Source: Nymphalis io (lineage: Eukaryota > Arthropoda > Insecta > Lepidoptera > Nymphalidae). Taken from it: a stretch of DNA of 64,000 bases. The position numbers were made by a program, and so were the translations under genes. The stretch spans positions 3,968,001 through 4,032,000 of the forward strand of contig NC_065903.1 in the NCBI RefSeq assembly GCF_905147045.1, in the 5' to 3' direction. The notes under the pieces are model-generated. The model saw only the letters and a program-made list of their open reading frames with translations, ran no database searches and was not told the DNA's origin. Within the stretch, counting starts at the first letter, position 1, and every line of letters starts with the position of its first letter. Of this stretch, positions 32,301 through 37,154 are shown one piece after another.

Positions 32301-35133
32301 TTCAATCTCGCTAGATTTATTATAACCGTATAAAATTGTTAAACTAAATATTTACGATATTTTTTTAAAACGTAGACGTTAAATAATTCAAAATATTTCA
32401 CTCACCAATCTCACTTTCATCATCCGTTTCGTCTTCTATCGTAGTTGAATCCGTAAACTTTAAAAAAAATGTTTAAATTATTATTTTGAATTGATTAATA
32501 TTTACAGTTTAGTAATTAATTTGTGAGTATGTTATATAACGCAAGCCTGGCGCGTCTTTTCAAGCGATAAGGCAATAAAAAAAGATTTTTGAAAAAAGAA
32601 CAACGGTTTATTTTTATTTTTTATAGCCAATGAAAATTTGAAAACGTACCATTTCTTCTAGATTCTCTGGTTTGCCATATACCTAAAATATTACTATGGT
32701 TAATAAATAGAATAGTATGTTAATAATGTTATAATCAACGACACAATAATATATATTACCTCATTGTTAATATAAATTAAAAAAAAAAACAATTTAAATT
32801 TTCAACGCAAAAATAATAATTTTAATAATGAAAATGATTAATAATTGAAGGAATAAAAATTCAGGATAGTATTTGAATTAATAAATAACAGCTTTACTTA
32901 TAAGCTTTGCTTTATATTGATTGATTAGTAAAACACTGAACATTTTACTCTTTCTTTCATTATTATTTTGTCATTCGATTGAAAAAGACAAAACATTGCT
33001 TCATTAATCACTCGCTAAATAACGTTTATAAGGCTATTAATTTTTTAAACTATTTTTATTTAATTTGATATTATAATAATTCTGACTTAAAATATTTGTA
33101 ACGTTAACAAAAAATAATTGAAAAGCGTCTGCTCTTCATTTAAATTATATTATTTTTATTTAATTCGACATTGTAAAAAATCCGTTTTATAACGTTAATT
33201 AAATTAGTTATTTTTGCGCTGAGTCGTATTTAAAAATTTAATTTCAGAAATAACATACATATTTTTTTTTGTTACCAGTGAAATTATTTTATAAATAATA
33301 TTAGTATTAGTGACTTACATCACTGTGGCTGCTCTCATAATCGTCTTTCTACGGAAGAAATAGTTATGTTACACACTATAGTGTCCCATCTACATAATAC
33401 TACATAATACAATCAAAAATTAAATAATCTAAAAATTATATATCTTATCCAAAGAAGTAAATATAACGAAGTATGTGATATTAATGCAATTATTTTTAAC
33501 TGTAATACTTTTATAAAAGCTATACATATACTACTACAAATAAATTATATGAATAATTTTTGATTGTAAAGTTGTATATAAGATTGTATTTTACATAATA
33601 GAATGGCGGCATTTCACTCGGTTTAGCATGTATGCGTTATCTGCTTGCAAATGCAAAAGTTGATAGCTTCCGCCCACGGTTTTGTCCGCGTGTGAAAGCG
33701 TAGAATACCTGTTAAGTATATCATTTTCTATACCTATAATATCGAGTATTCAAAATTCTATGACGATCGGTTGACTAGTTTAGAGTTTCGTATTTTTTTT
33801 TTATGAAATACGTAGGCGACTGCCAAATGTGCCACCTGATGGTAATTGGCCAAGACCGCCCATAGACTTTGGCGATGTAAGAAATATCAACCATTCCTCA
33901 CATAGCCAATGCGCCAACTATGGAATGCTTTGCCCGAGTCCGTATTTCCCGATAGGTACAATGTTGGTGTCGTCAAATCCAGAGTAAACAGGTTTCTTAT
34001 AGGCAAACGTGCTACATCTTAGACCGTCTCGATGCTTAACATCAGGCAAGTCAACGGTAAAACGCTGGTCTATTAATTGTAAAAAAAAAACCTTGGGAAC
34101 TACGATATCATGTCCCTTGTGCCTGTAGTTGTACATAAATTACCTCAAATATATCAAAACAAATCTAATTGGTGGTAAATCTAAATGTGGTGGGTGCCAA
34201 TCACATTTTACGTATTCCGAGATGGCCCAGTGCTAAGAACGTGTGAATCTTAACCGATGATCGTGGGCCAAACCCGGGCAAGCACCACTGAGTTTTCATG
34301 TGCTTAATTTGTGATTATAATTCATCTCGTGCTTTACGGTGAAGTAAAACATCGTGAGGAAACCTGCTTGTATCTAATTTCACTGAAGTTCTGCCACTTG
34401 TGTATTTCACCAACCCGCATTGGAGCAGCGTGGTGACATAAGCTCCATACCTTCTCCTCAAAAAGGGAGAAGAGGCCTTAGCTCAGCAGTGGGACATTCA
34501 CAGGCTGTTACTATATTCTACCGCCAATCAATAATACTATCTAGTATTATTGTGTTCCGGTCTGATGGGTGAGTGAGTCAGTAGAACTAATGGTACAAGG
34601 GTCGATCTTAGTTCCCAAGGATGGTGGCGTATTGGCGATGTGAGGGATTGTTAATATTTCTTACAGTCCGCGTGATAAATTTAATTTTTTTTACAAAAAC
34701 CCGACTCGTAAACGGAAACACATATTTAATGTTTCCATTGTTTGTGTACATTACGCAAACAAAATAATATAGATCTTACACATAGCCCTGTTCTGAGACG
34801 CGAACGCGCTATGCCAAGTAAAACCCGACCATAAAGTAAAGTAATGTTATAGTGTACAGACAATAATAAAACCCTACTAAGTATAGGAGAAACTACTAGA
34901 TAAAGGAGAAAACATTGACAGGCAGTAAAAGCATACACGGATTATCTTAAATAACTTTAGACTTACACTATCTGGGAGTTTAAAACCCTGTAAGATAAAA
35001 ATATATATTTATACATTTAAAAAGCTTCTAGATGTTTCTATGCTTAGCATATTAAGCTACTTACGTCATCACAAATATCACGACGTCCGTAATATTCTGG
35101 ATTCGGGAATATTTTCAGACTTTGTATCGAACC
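14259..35133 (-). CDS. Mp: Multiplexin (collagen XV/XVIII-type), 5'-incomplete gene, 25 exons
   Basis: Extracellular-matrix collagen of basement membranes with a C-terminal endostatin module. Seen: 25 minus-strand exons with GT/AG borders that keep phase throughout (2667 nt, 888 codons and TAG). Approximate residues of the assembled part: 1-23 end of a TSPN/laminin-G-like domain; 24-75 acidic linker; 76-587 interrupted Gly-X-Y repeats; 588-645 trimerisation domain; 646-684 Ser/Thr/Pro hinge; 685-855 endostatin; 856-888 basic tail. Known: this order is diagnostic of collagen XV/XVIII and of the single insect multiplexin. The signal peptide and most of TSPN are missing and should lie beyond the right edge. 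Introns hold an intact RTE LINE, a damaged Jockey LINE and many SINEs. Identity is certain from endostatin and trimerisation domains; a few borders (25758, 32650, 34967) are less sure. Confidence 0.95.
14915..15015 (+). repeat. SINE-like family B, fragment
   Basis: TGTTCTAGTTTAAAAGGTGA and GATTATAGGCTCAAAGG match the centre of the family. It is followed at once by an opposite-orientation copy at 15035. Confidence 0.6.
15035..15290 (-). repeat. SINE-like family B, diverged
   Basis: ACCTGATGATAAGTGGTCAC, CCAATGCGCCACCAAAC and CTCACCCTTCCAACCGG are recognisable. It lies in the Mp intron between exons 24 and 25. Confidence 0.75.
15447..15530 (-). CDS. Mp: Mp exon 24: endostatin C-terminus
   Basis: YSCDNKLIVLCVEATTNAHR then HLRHAHPK. 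The two cysteines complete the four of endostatin, and LIVLCVE is its last strand. The acceptor is TTTCAG and the donor GTAAGT, which again overlaps an in-frame TAA. Confidence 0.95.
16510..16774 (-). repeat. SINE-like family B with partial internal duplication
   Basis: The GATGGTAAGTG segment occurs twice (near 16520 and 16605 as TTGGTAAGTGG), then the family continues normally to the CCGGAAAACAACAATAG block. It abuts the palindrome at 16775. Confidence 0.7.
16775..16851. repeat. Near-perfect palindrome, 31-bp arms
   Basis: Arms 16775-16805 and 16821-16851 are reverse complements with one mismatch (a G:T wobble in RNA), around a 15-base AT loop. Arms contain TTTGACTCACTCATTATATA. Not part of family B, which ends beside it. 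Confidence 0.88.
17364..17507 (-). CDS. Mp: Mp exon 23: endostatin, VWHG segment
   Basis: 48 codons, PTKAVWHGGNSFGIRTPRMS then CEEW (second Cys) and SIGAASSLKSNRLLEQEQ. The VWHG and C-x-x-W motifs are endostatin signatures. The donor GTAAGT overlaps an in-frame TAA, so retention of this intron would end the protein at EQEQ. Confidence 0.95.
17639..17818 (-). CDS. Mp: Mp exon 22: endostatin, central part
   Basis: 60 codons including VEDLRSIVKRLRDRNVPVVN, LYGDVLFDSWSNMF, IYSFSGKNVL and DPTW. This is the core of the endostatin C-type-lectin-like fold. The acceptor is TTCCAG and the donor GTAAGT; the Trp codon spans the next junction. Confidence 0.96.
18535..18748 (+). repeat. SINE-like family B, internal deletion
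   Basis: From AAGCTTCGTCTGGGTAGATA to TTCTATAAAAAAAG, lacking about 50 bp near GAGTGAGCCA. It lies 28 bases from Mp exon 21, on the intron side of its donor. Confidence 0.8.
18776..18924 (-). CDS. Mp: Mp exon 21: endostatin, N-terminal part
   Basis: 49 codons plus two bases. It starts IRLVALNEAYPGNM and includes ADQECYNQA (first conserved Cys) and SSFVAFLAN. The zinc-binding His of vertebrate endostatin before LVALN is Arg here. The acceptor is TTCTAG and the donor GTAAGT. Confidence 0.95.
19769..19781. repeat. Target-site duplication, left copy (RTE)
   Basis: The 13 bases TTACAAGTTTCTT are identical to 22864-22876 and directly abut the GATT-type tail of the LINE. Confidence 0.92.
19782..22863 (-). 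mobile_element. Full-length RTE-clade LINE with perfect 13-bp TSD
   Basis: 3082 bp in the Mp intron between exons 20 and 21. It is bounded by perfect copies of TTACAAGTTTCTT at 19769-19781 and 22864-22876. A GC-rich leader of about 105 bp precedes one long ORF. The stop codon lies within a short GATT-type tail, a normal RTE ending. Intact ORF and perfect duplication point to a recent insertion, antisense-free with respect to Mp (both on the minus strand). Confidence 0.95.
19794..22757 (-). CDS. RTE endonuclease-reverse transcriptase, 987 aa, intact
   Basis: Single ORF for target-primed retrotransposition. An APE-type endonuclease is visible: ATYNGRSM near 49-56, GLSEVRR with catalytic Glu81, MGDFNAKVG near 186-194, and SDHRLV with Asp280/His281. 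The reverse transcriptase follows: NYRPISLLSH near 564, EQAGFRSGYS near 597, FVDYEKAFD near 632, RRGVRQGDVISPKLF near 688, and the catalytic RFADD at 731-735. The C-terminus has WAGHVCRR and GRPPARWTDDL, typical of RTE elements. No frameshift or stop over 987 codons, the normal length for the clade, so it may be competent. Confidence 0.95.
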   Translation of the reverse strand: MADAPKKRPPVTGKPARPDQGSGRGIGRAGGAKNHRFTAGYRIKRLKMATYNGRSMRLDHHLAELEVELSHINWHILGLSEVRRQGEDTITLESGNLLYFREGDNLSQGGVGFLVKKDLISSIVEISSVSNRVAYLVLKLSDRYSLKVVQVYAPTSTYSDDVVEAMYEDIAKALNDTSRAHYNVVMGDFNAKVGVQDSGESKVGPYGLGCRNHRGQMLVNFLEAQGLFLMNSFFQKKPQRRWTWRSPDNVTRNEIDFIISNKRHIFRDVSVINRFNTGSDHRLVRGTLNINLKAERSRMMRSTLRPTMLQAAQGSEKFQMELQNQFTALETISSIDERTDTLVKILQNTSRKCFPPQRRDNAPKLSAETLELMRKRRELPSFLSDKALNRTIKTLTRRDLRRSNTRAIKAAIEQNRGSKVFARKFGRPRLTKLKTENGGVVTSRPEIIGEVERFYGQLFSSRSDKPMGISIDDQRAPLMRHYSEELPVVDQGEIRAALEQLKNNKSPGDDGITTELLKAGGTPVLKELASLFNSVIQHGKTPETWSGSEVVLFFKKGDKTLLKNYRPISLLSHVYKLFSRVVTNRLARRLDEFQPPEQAGFRSGYSTVDDIHTVRQIVQKTEEYNQPLCMAFVDYEKAFDSIETWAVLDSLQRCHIDWRYIEVLRCLYNAATMTVHIQDCKTKAIQLRRGVRQGDVISPKLFTNALEDVFKTLDWTRYGVNVNGEYISHLRFADDIVIIAESLEQLTEMLRSLGESSRCVGLGMNLDKTKVMFNRHVVPGPIYVEGKPLEVVSEYTYLGQIIQIGRNNFEKEADRRIRLGWAAFGNLRQVLKSSIPQCLKTKVFNQCVLPAMTYGAETWTLTAGLVHKFKVAQRAMERAMLGVSLKDKIRNEIIRKRTGVTDIACKISRLKWQWAGHVCRRTDGRWSRRVLEWRPRIGKRSVGRPPARWTDDLKKVAGTNWMRKAEDRELWRTLGEAYVQQWTTIGC
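22864..22876. repeat. Target-site duplication, right copy (RTE)
   Basis: Identical to 19769-19781. It marks the exact 5' end of the element; flanking bases on both sides differ. Confidence 0.92.
23127..23249 (-). CDS. Mp: Mp exon 20: Ser/Thr/Pro-rich hinge
   Basis: 41 codons, MGSFLQTRESHTSTTQRPKY followed by a Pro/Ser/Thr-rich stretch and DAPYTDNY. In collagen XVIII this position is the protease-sensitive hinge from which endostatin is released. The acceptor is AAACAG and the donor GTGAGT, phase 0. The downstream intron contains the intact RTE LINE. Confidence 0.92.
23421..23513 (-). CDS. Mp: Mp exon 19: trimerisation domain, second part
   Basis: 31 codons including TPLGTLAYILEENILLMRV and NGWQYI. 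The P-x-G-T-L-A/V-Y-x-x-E...VxxGW pattern is characteristic of the collagen XV/XVIII trimerisation domain, which holds three chains together. The acceptor is TTTCAG and the donor GTAAAT, phase 0. Confidence 0.94.
23805..23878 (-). CDS. Mp: Mp exon 18: trimerisation domain, first part
   Basis: It reads ISNEDEDFYTAATIIYKSST then ALLK. The alternating hydrophobic strand matches the start of the collagen XV/XVIII trimerisation domain. The acceptor is TCGCAG and the donor GTAGGT. It enters through G|AT and ends in phase 0. Confidence 0.92.
23954..24185 (-). CDS. Mp: Mp exon 17: last collagen repeats and start of NC1
   Basis: 77 codons plus one base. Gly-X-Y is broken once by a Cys-containing insert (TCEDSNSIIV), then ends in four GPP-like triplets and GPKGEPGG. 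The rest (ILTRSTLYAFNNKNSGA) starts the C-terminal non-collagenous region. A Ser-Gly followed by acidic residues across the junction is a candidate glycosaminoglycan site. The acceptor is TTGTAG and the donor GTAGTT. Confidence 0.93.
24346..24429 (-). CDS. Mp: Mp exon 16: collagen repeats
   Basis: 28 codons, GETGPKGDIGNNGPKGEKG then the short break ETAFIDLEK. The acceptor is TTTAAG and the donor GTACAT, phase 0. Confidence 0.92.
24507..24623 (-). CDS. Mp: Mp exon 15: collagen repeats
   Basis: 39 codons, 13 perfect Gly-X-Y triplets (GPPGKPGPRGPIG...GDPGIQ). The acceptor is AAATAG and the donor GTAATT, phase 0. A fragment of SINE-like family B lies in the preceding intron at 24651-24745. Confidence 0.93.
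24651..24745 (-). repeat. SINE-like family B, tail fragment
   Basis: Starts after a T run and reads GTAGGCAGACGAGCATATGA, then ATGGTAAGTGGTCACCAACG. 5'-truncated. In the short Mp intron between exons 14 and 15. Confidence 0.75.
24877..25074 (-). CDS. Mp: Mp exon 14: collagen repeats
   Basis: 66 codons: 16 regular Gly-X-Y triplets from GDKGEIGAMG to about GEPGEPGPP, then an interruption VNVSTSAISLMK. The acceptor is TTTTAG and the donor GTAGAA, phase 0. Confidence 0.93.
25150..25211 (-). CDS. Mp: Mp exon 13: interruption then collagen
   Basis: It finishes the interruption (AEIIEKLR) and restarts Gly-X-Y (GYKGDRGVAGHK). The acceptor is TTTGCAG and the donor GTAAAC. It ends in phase 0. Confidence 0.92.
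25346..25435 (-). CDS. Mp: Mp exon 12: collagen then interruption
   Basis: It completes a Gly codon (G|GT), continues GDKGDRGDIGLPGLP, then a break KLSSILDTDIDPLE. The acceptor is TTCACAG and the donor GTAAGC. It enters with two bases of a codon and leaves with one. Confidence 0.92.
25647..25720 (-). repeat. SINE family A, 74-bp 3' fragment in Mp intron
   Basis: 5'-truncated copy flanked by TTGCTTATG at 25638-25646 and 25721-25729. It sits a few tens of bases inside the intron after Mp exon 11, whose donor is weak. Confidence 0.8.
25758..25875 (-). CDS. Mp: Mp exon 11: collagen repeats (donor uncertain)
   Basis: 39 codons plus one base of Gly-X-Y (GLDGEMGPQGEKG...GDKGEKG). The acceptor is AAAG at 25876-25877. 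The 3' border is ambiguous. A donor GTCAAA at 25752-25757 keeps perfect Gly-X-Y across the junction but is a poor donor. A donor GTAACG (exon start 25743) adds QKISC and also keeps phase. A SINE fragment lies just downstream in the intron. Confidence 0.8.
25960..26130 (-). CDS. Mp: Mp exon 10: collagen repeats with flanking interruptions
   Basis: 57 codons. It opens with a short break (EIEEAKVPVA), runs through Gly-X-Y, and ends in a second break (EEVTKIITHR). The acceptor is GATAG and the donor GTGAGT, phase 0. Confidence 0.92.
26209..26403 (-). CDS. Mp: Mp exon 9: collagen repeats
   Basis: 65 codons of nearly uninterrupted Gly-X-Y, from GLTGKQGERGPKG to GPPGPVYK. The acceptor is ACCAG and the donor GTGATT, phase 0 at both ends. 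Confidence 0.93.
26475..26597 (-). CDS. Mp: Mp exon 8: Cys-containing interruption, then collagen
   Basis: 41 codons. The first 18 form a non-collagenous interruption beginning SCQCSEKVV; its two cysteines could make interchain disulfides. Gly-X-Y resumes at RGPPGEPGPRG. The acceptor is TTACAG and the donor GTAAGA, phase 0. Confidence 0.93.
26728..27040 (-). repeat. SINE-like family B, full length
   Basis: The tail is the long T run at about 26738-26753, followed by the complete family up to AGCCCTACCACCAGTAA. It lies in the Mp intron between exons 7 and 8, in the same orientation as the gene. Confidence 0.88.
27167..27265 (-). CDS. Mp: Mp exon 7: collagen repeats
   Basis: 33 codons of Gly-X-Y (GDRGESITGPTGPQGPPG...) with one short interruption. 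The acceptor is CTACAG and the donor GTAAGA, phase 0 at both ends. It follows the intron with the Jockey LINE. Confidence 0.93.
27427..29061 (-). pseudogene. Jockey reverse transcriptase region of broken ORF2
   Basis: 544 open codons. Seen: KASGPDGIPA near 46, NYRPIAITSVLCKVMERIL near 104, QYGFRPKRST near 140, SLDISKAFDRVWH near 174, NAGVPQGSVLSPTLF near 230, catalytic CYADDST at 259-265, and VEYCSHLWDGP in the C-terminal region. The first eight codons come from a low-complexity GAT-rich stretch, not native sequence. The reading frame lacks its natural start, so it is annotated as part of a broken ORF. Confidence 0.9.
29071..30456 (-). pseudogene. Jockey endonuclease region of broken ORF2
   Basis: APE-type endonuclease half of ORF2. 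Seen: FSNIRGLHANL near 86, FLTETQ with Glu115, FLGDFNAHH with Asp222 and Asn224, and SSDHGLI with Asp296/His297. It ends GSRSFWRL followed by a GAT-rich stretch that brings a TGA stop. Normally the protein would continue through a linker into the RT at 27427-29061. The first 60 or so codons probably extend into leader sequence. Confidence 0.88.
30460..30890 (-). other. GC-rich 5' leader of the Jockey LINE
   Basis: Distinctly GC-rich compared with the surrounding intron, with no long conserved ORF on the minus strand. It lies immediately upstream of the endonuclease frame and ends where the AT-rich intron resumes near 30890. Probably 5' UTR, possibly a remnant of ORF1. Confidence 0.6.
30917..30964. 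repeat. 16-bp direct repeat around a purine insert
   Basis: AACTGTATGTTTTTTA occurs at 30917-30932 and 30949-30964, separated by 16 bases rich in GAA. It lies just outside the 5' end of the Jockey LINE. Confidence 0.8.
31055..31160 (+). repeat. SINE family A internal fragment
   Basis: Contains GAAGGAAAACATCGTG and TGATGGAATAAGCTCCAA from the body of the family. No ends. It lies in the Mp intron beside the Jockey LINE. Confidence 0.65.
31353..31420 (-). CDS. Mp: Mp exon 6: start of the triple helix
   Basis: After SLGSFEKRD the reading changes to KGEKGDKGDKGEKG, the first Gly-X-Y repeats. The acceptor is ATTACAG and the donor GTAAGG. It ends in phase 0. The following 4.1 kb intron carries the Jockey LINE at 27310-30890. 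Confidence 0.9.
32406..32457 (-). CDS. Mp: Mp exon 5 (acidic linker)
   Basis: Encodes FTDSTTIEDETDDESEI and the first base of an Asp codon. Strongly acidic. The acceptor is AAAG after a T-rich tract and the donor is GTGAGT. It ends in phase 1 and joins the next exon through G|AT. Confidence 0.8.
32650..32682 (-). CDS. Mp: Mp exon 4 (33 nt, acidic linker)
   Basis: Eleven codons, VYGKPENLEEM, between a TTTTAG acceptor and a GTACGT donor, phase 0. Supported by splice sites, phase and an acidic composition matching the next exon; no family motif. Confidence 0.6.
33319..33348 (-). CDS. Mp: Mp exon 3 (30 nt, acidic linker)
   Basis: Ten codons, KDDYESSHSD, between a CGTAG acceptor and a GTAAGT donor, phase 0. 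Acidic and serine-rich like the neighbouring small exons. Non-collagenous linker between TSPN and the triple helix. Confidence 0.7.
33808..34135 (-). repeat. SINE-like family B split by a LINE tail
   Basis: The family is at 33808-33918 and resumes with CCTTGGGAACTACGATATC at 34091-34135. The inserted piece (33919-34090) is a LINE 3' end in the opposite orientation. Confidence 0.75.
33919..34090 (+). mobile_element. 5'-truncated LINE tail inserted in a family B repeat
   Basis: It reads WNALPESVFPDRYNVGVVKS then RVNRFLIGKR, the last conserved segment of Jockey-type RTs (compare the WNSLP segment in the other LINEs). A UTR of about 100 bp and a run of ten A (34081-34090) follow. It splits a family B repeat exactly where consensus would be continuous. 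Confidence 0.78.
34213..34511 (+). repeat. SINE family A, near full length
   Basis: From CCGAGATGGCCCAGTGC to GGCTGTTAC. Few changes from the 9783 copy. It lies in the Mp intron between exons 2 and 3, antisense to the gene. No clear duplication. Confidence 0.85.
34544..34668 (+). repeat. SINE-like family B, fragment
   Basis: TTGTGTTCCGGTCTGATGGG through CTTAGTTCCCAAGGATGGTG to ATTTCTTACAG. Lacks both ends. Confidence 0.7.
34967..34987 (-). CDS. Mp: Mp exon 2 (21-nt microexon, linker)
   Basis: Seven codons, GFKLPDS, between a TTACAG acceptor and a GTAAGT donor, phase 0 at both ends. It is supported mainly by its splice sites and phase; a microexon this small could be alternatively spliced. 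Confidence 0.65.
35065..35133 (-). CDS. Mp: Mp exon 1 of window: end of TSPN domain
   Basis: The 23 codons read GSIQSLKIFPNPEYYG... and end CDD. The I-x-x-L-K-I-x-P-x-P pattern followed by a Cys is the usual last strand of TSPN/laminin-G-like domains in collagens. It starts in phase 0 after a TTACAG acceptor and ends at GTAAGT. The rest of the domain must be in exons to the right that I could not find. Confidence 0.85.
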
Positions 35134-35206
35134 CTGTAACAAATAAAAAAAACTATTTCATTATTATTATATATATTAGTTATTCAAATAATTTATAATT
35201 ACTTGG

Positions 35207-35420
35207 TGATAGAGCCTCGGGCAAGCCGTAGTATGAACGGTTTGAAAGGAGAGTGAGCCAGTGTAACTATAGGCACAAGGGACATAACATCTTAGTTCAT
35301 AAGGTAAATAGAGCATTGGCATTGTAAGAAATGGTAAATATATCTTACAACCTCAATATCTATGGACGGTGGTGACCACTTACCATCAGGTGGTCCATTT
35401 GCACGCCCGTAAATAAATAT
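35207..35420 (+). repeat. SINE-like family B, left arm of inverted pair
   Basis: From GGTGATAGAGCCTCGGGCAA to TAAATATAAAAAGG, with internal loss. Its tail faces the tail of the copy at 35440-35729. Confidence 0.78.
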
Positions 35421-35439
35421 AAAAAGGCTTAATTTTTTT

Positions 35440-35729
35440 TTATAGAATAGTAAGGCGGACGAGCATATGGGCCACCTGATGGTAAGTGGTCACCAAACGT
35501 CCTTAGACATTGGCATTGTAAGAAATGTCAACCATCGCTTTCATAGCCAATGCGCCACCAACCTTGGGAACTAAGATTTTATGTCCCTTGTGCCTGTAAT
35601 TACACTTCCTCACTCACCCCTCAAACCGGAACACAACAATAACAAGTACTGCTGTTTTGCGGTAGAATATCTGATGAGTGGGTGTTACCTACCCAGACGA
35701 GCTTGCACAAAGCTCTACCACCAGTACAT
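35440..35729 (-). repeat. SINE-like family B, right arm of inverted pair
   Basis: Complete copy from the T run and TATAGAATAGTAAGGCGG to AGCTCTACCACCAGTAC. Very close to the 59953 and 26728 copies. Confidence 0.87.
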
Positions 35730-36089
35730 ATATAGGCTTTGTCTACTGTAAATTAGTCTTGTAAAGTTTTCTTATGTAAACAGTTCCCGACAATATTCAC
35801 AGTGAATTTAGTGTATATATCTATTGCTTCGATTAACTTTTTTATCTGACTGCATGTTTTAAATTCCAAGAAACATGATAATCATCATTATAGGATTACT
35901 GATGACTGTGTACAAATATTGTTTGAACTCTAAATCTTCTAATATGTTTCAAACTTTTGAATTGATAATTAATTCAAAATCAAAATTTTACAGTATTATA
36001 TAAAATGTAGATTCTACCAAGAATCGGCAAGAAACTCGGTAGTAACTCTTTTTCATAACATCAATTACAAAGTGATGTTAATCAAATAA

Positions 36090-36092
<3 letters not shown>

Positions 36093-36146
<54 letters not shown>
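36093..36146. repeat. AT dinucleotide microsatellite
   Basis: About 27 uninterrupted TA units in the intron region right of Mp exon 1 of the window. Confidence 0.95.
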
Positions 36147-36155
<9 letters not shown>

Positions 36156-36942
36156 ACAGTTAACAATTAATCCTAAATCAACGCTTTTTTCGTCTATTTA
36201 ATATGACTCATTTAAATAATACTCTTTTTTTAACAAAAATATATATTTATTAATTTTCAAAGTTAAAATATATATATACTTGAAAGTATTTTAAGATATC
36301 ATTAACGTCAAGTAAAATACTATACATAAAGTAACAATATACTTTGTCAATGGCGGTTGAGTTGAGCAACAAAGTTGTTCATTGAAGCTCAGTCTTGCTC
36401 TTTCAGGATACGGCTACTTTTTATGAGAAATATTTTCTCTAAGCAATAAAGTAATTCAAAGTGAGTGCCACCACAAGTTCAATGTATGTTCATATAAAGT
36501 AATGTATTGTCAACTCTAAGCAGATTATTTTAAATTAATACTAGTTACTCGTTGTACTGTCTTTGTGAAAATAATTATTCAAGTAATATTTTACTCTGTG
36601 GTATCAGCAGTGAATACGGTACGGAAAGTATGTAAGAACACTGTCTGTTCGCGTTGACGCCATTCATTGTTCTGTTAGAAGATTAAAAATATGATGGAAC
36701 TCAACTCTTTTGTAGAATGTCACTTCATTGGTTTTAATGAAACTGAGTCTCCATTCTCGAATACACTTGCTATCGAAGAGAAGATTATGTTTTTTTTTTA
36801 TTTCGAAATTTTTTGCTAAAATTTTATTAATATATATTATATTATGTGATTGGAATTAAACAAAATTATATTTGACTACTTGGAAAATTTATACATATAT
36901 ATATATATAACTTGAGTGAAGTTGTTTAAGGGGATTGTATAG

Positions 36943-37154
36943 TGCCGTCAGAGTGGTACCGTAGCATTCGCAAGCGATCCCGTGTCGCTGCTCGTTAAGA
37001 CGGAAAGGGTACCGCTGGTTTTTAGTGGGTATTCTGATGTTCGGGGCACACTCGGCGCCTTGGACATCGGGGAGCCCCACATGGGGTATGTGGGGCCCAC
37101 TGTTCCCGTGGAAACGCGTAATGCGTTTTTCCAGCGATAAAAAAAAAGAAAAAA
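36943..37154 (+). mobile_element. Short retroposon with A-rich tail and 14-bp TSD
   Basis: 212 bp of GC-rich DNA ending in an A-rich tail, flanked by perfect copies of AGGGGATTGTATAG at 36929-36942 and 37155-37168. This is a clean target-primed insertion. No RT motif is visible, so it is either a LINE 3' UTR fragment or a SINE of unrecognised type. Confidence 0.85.
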
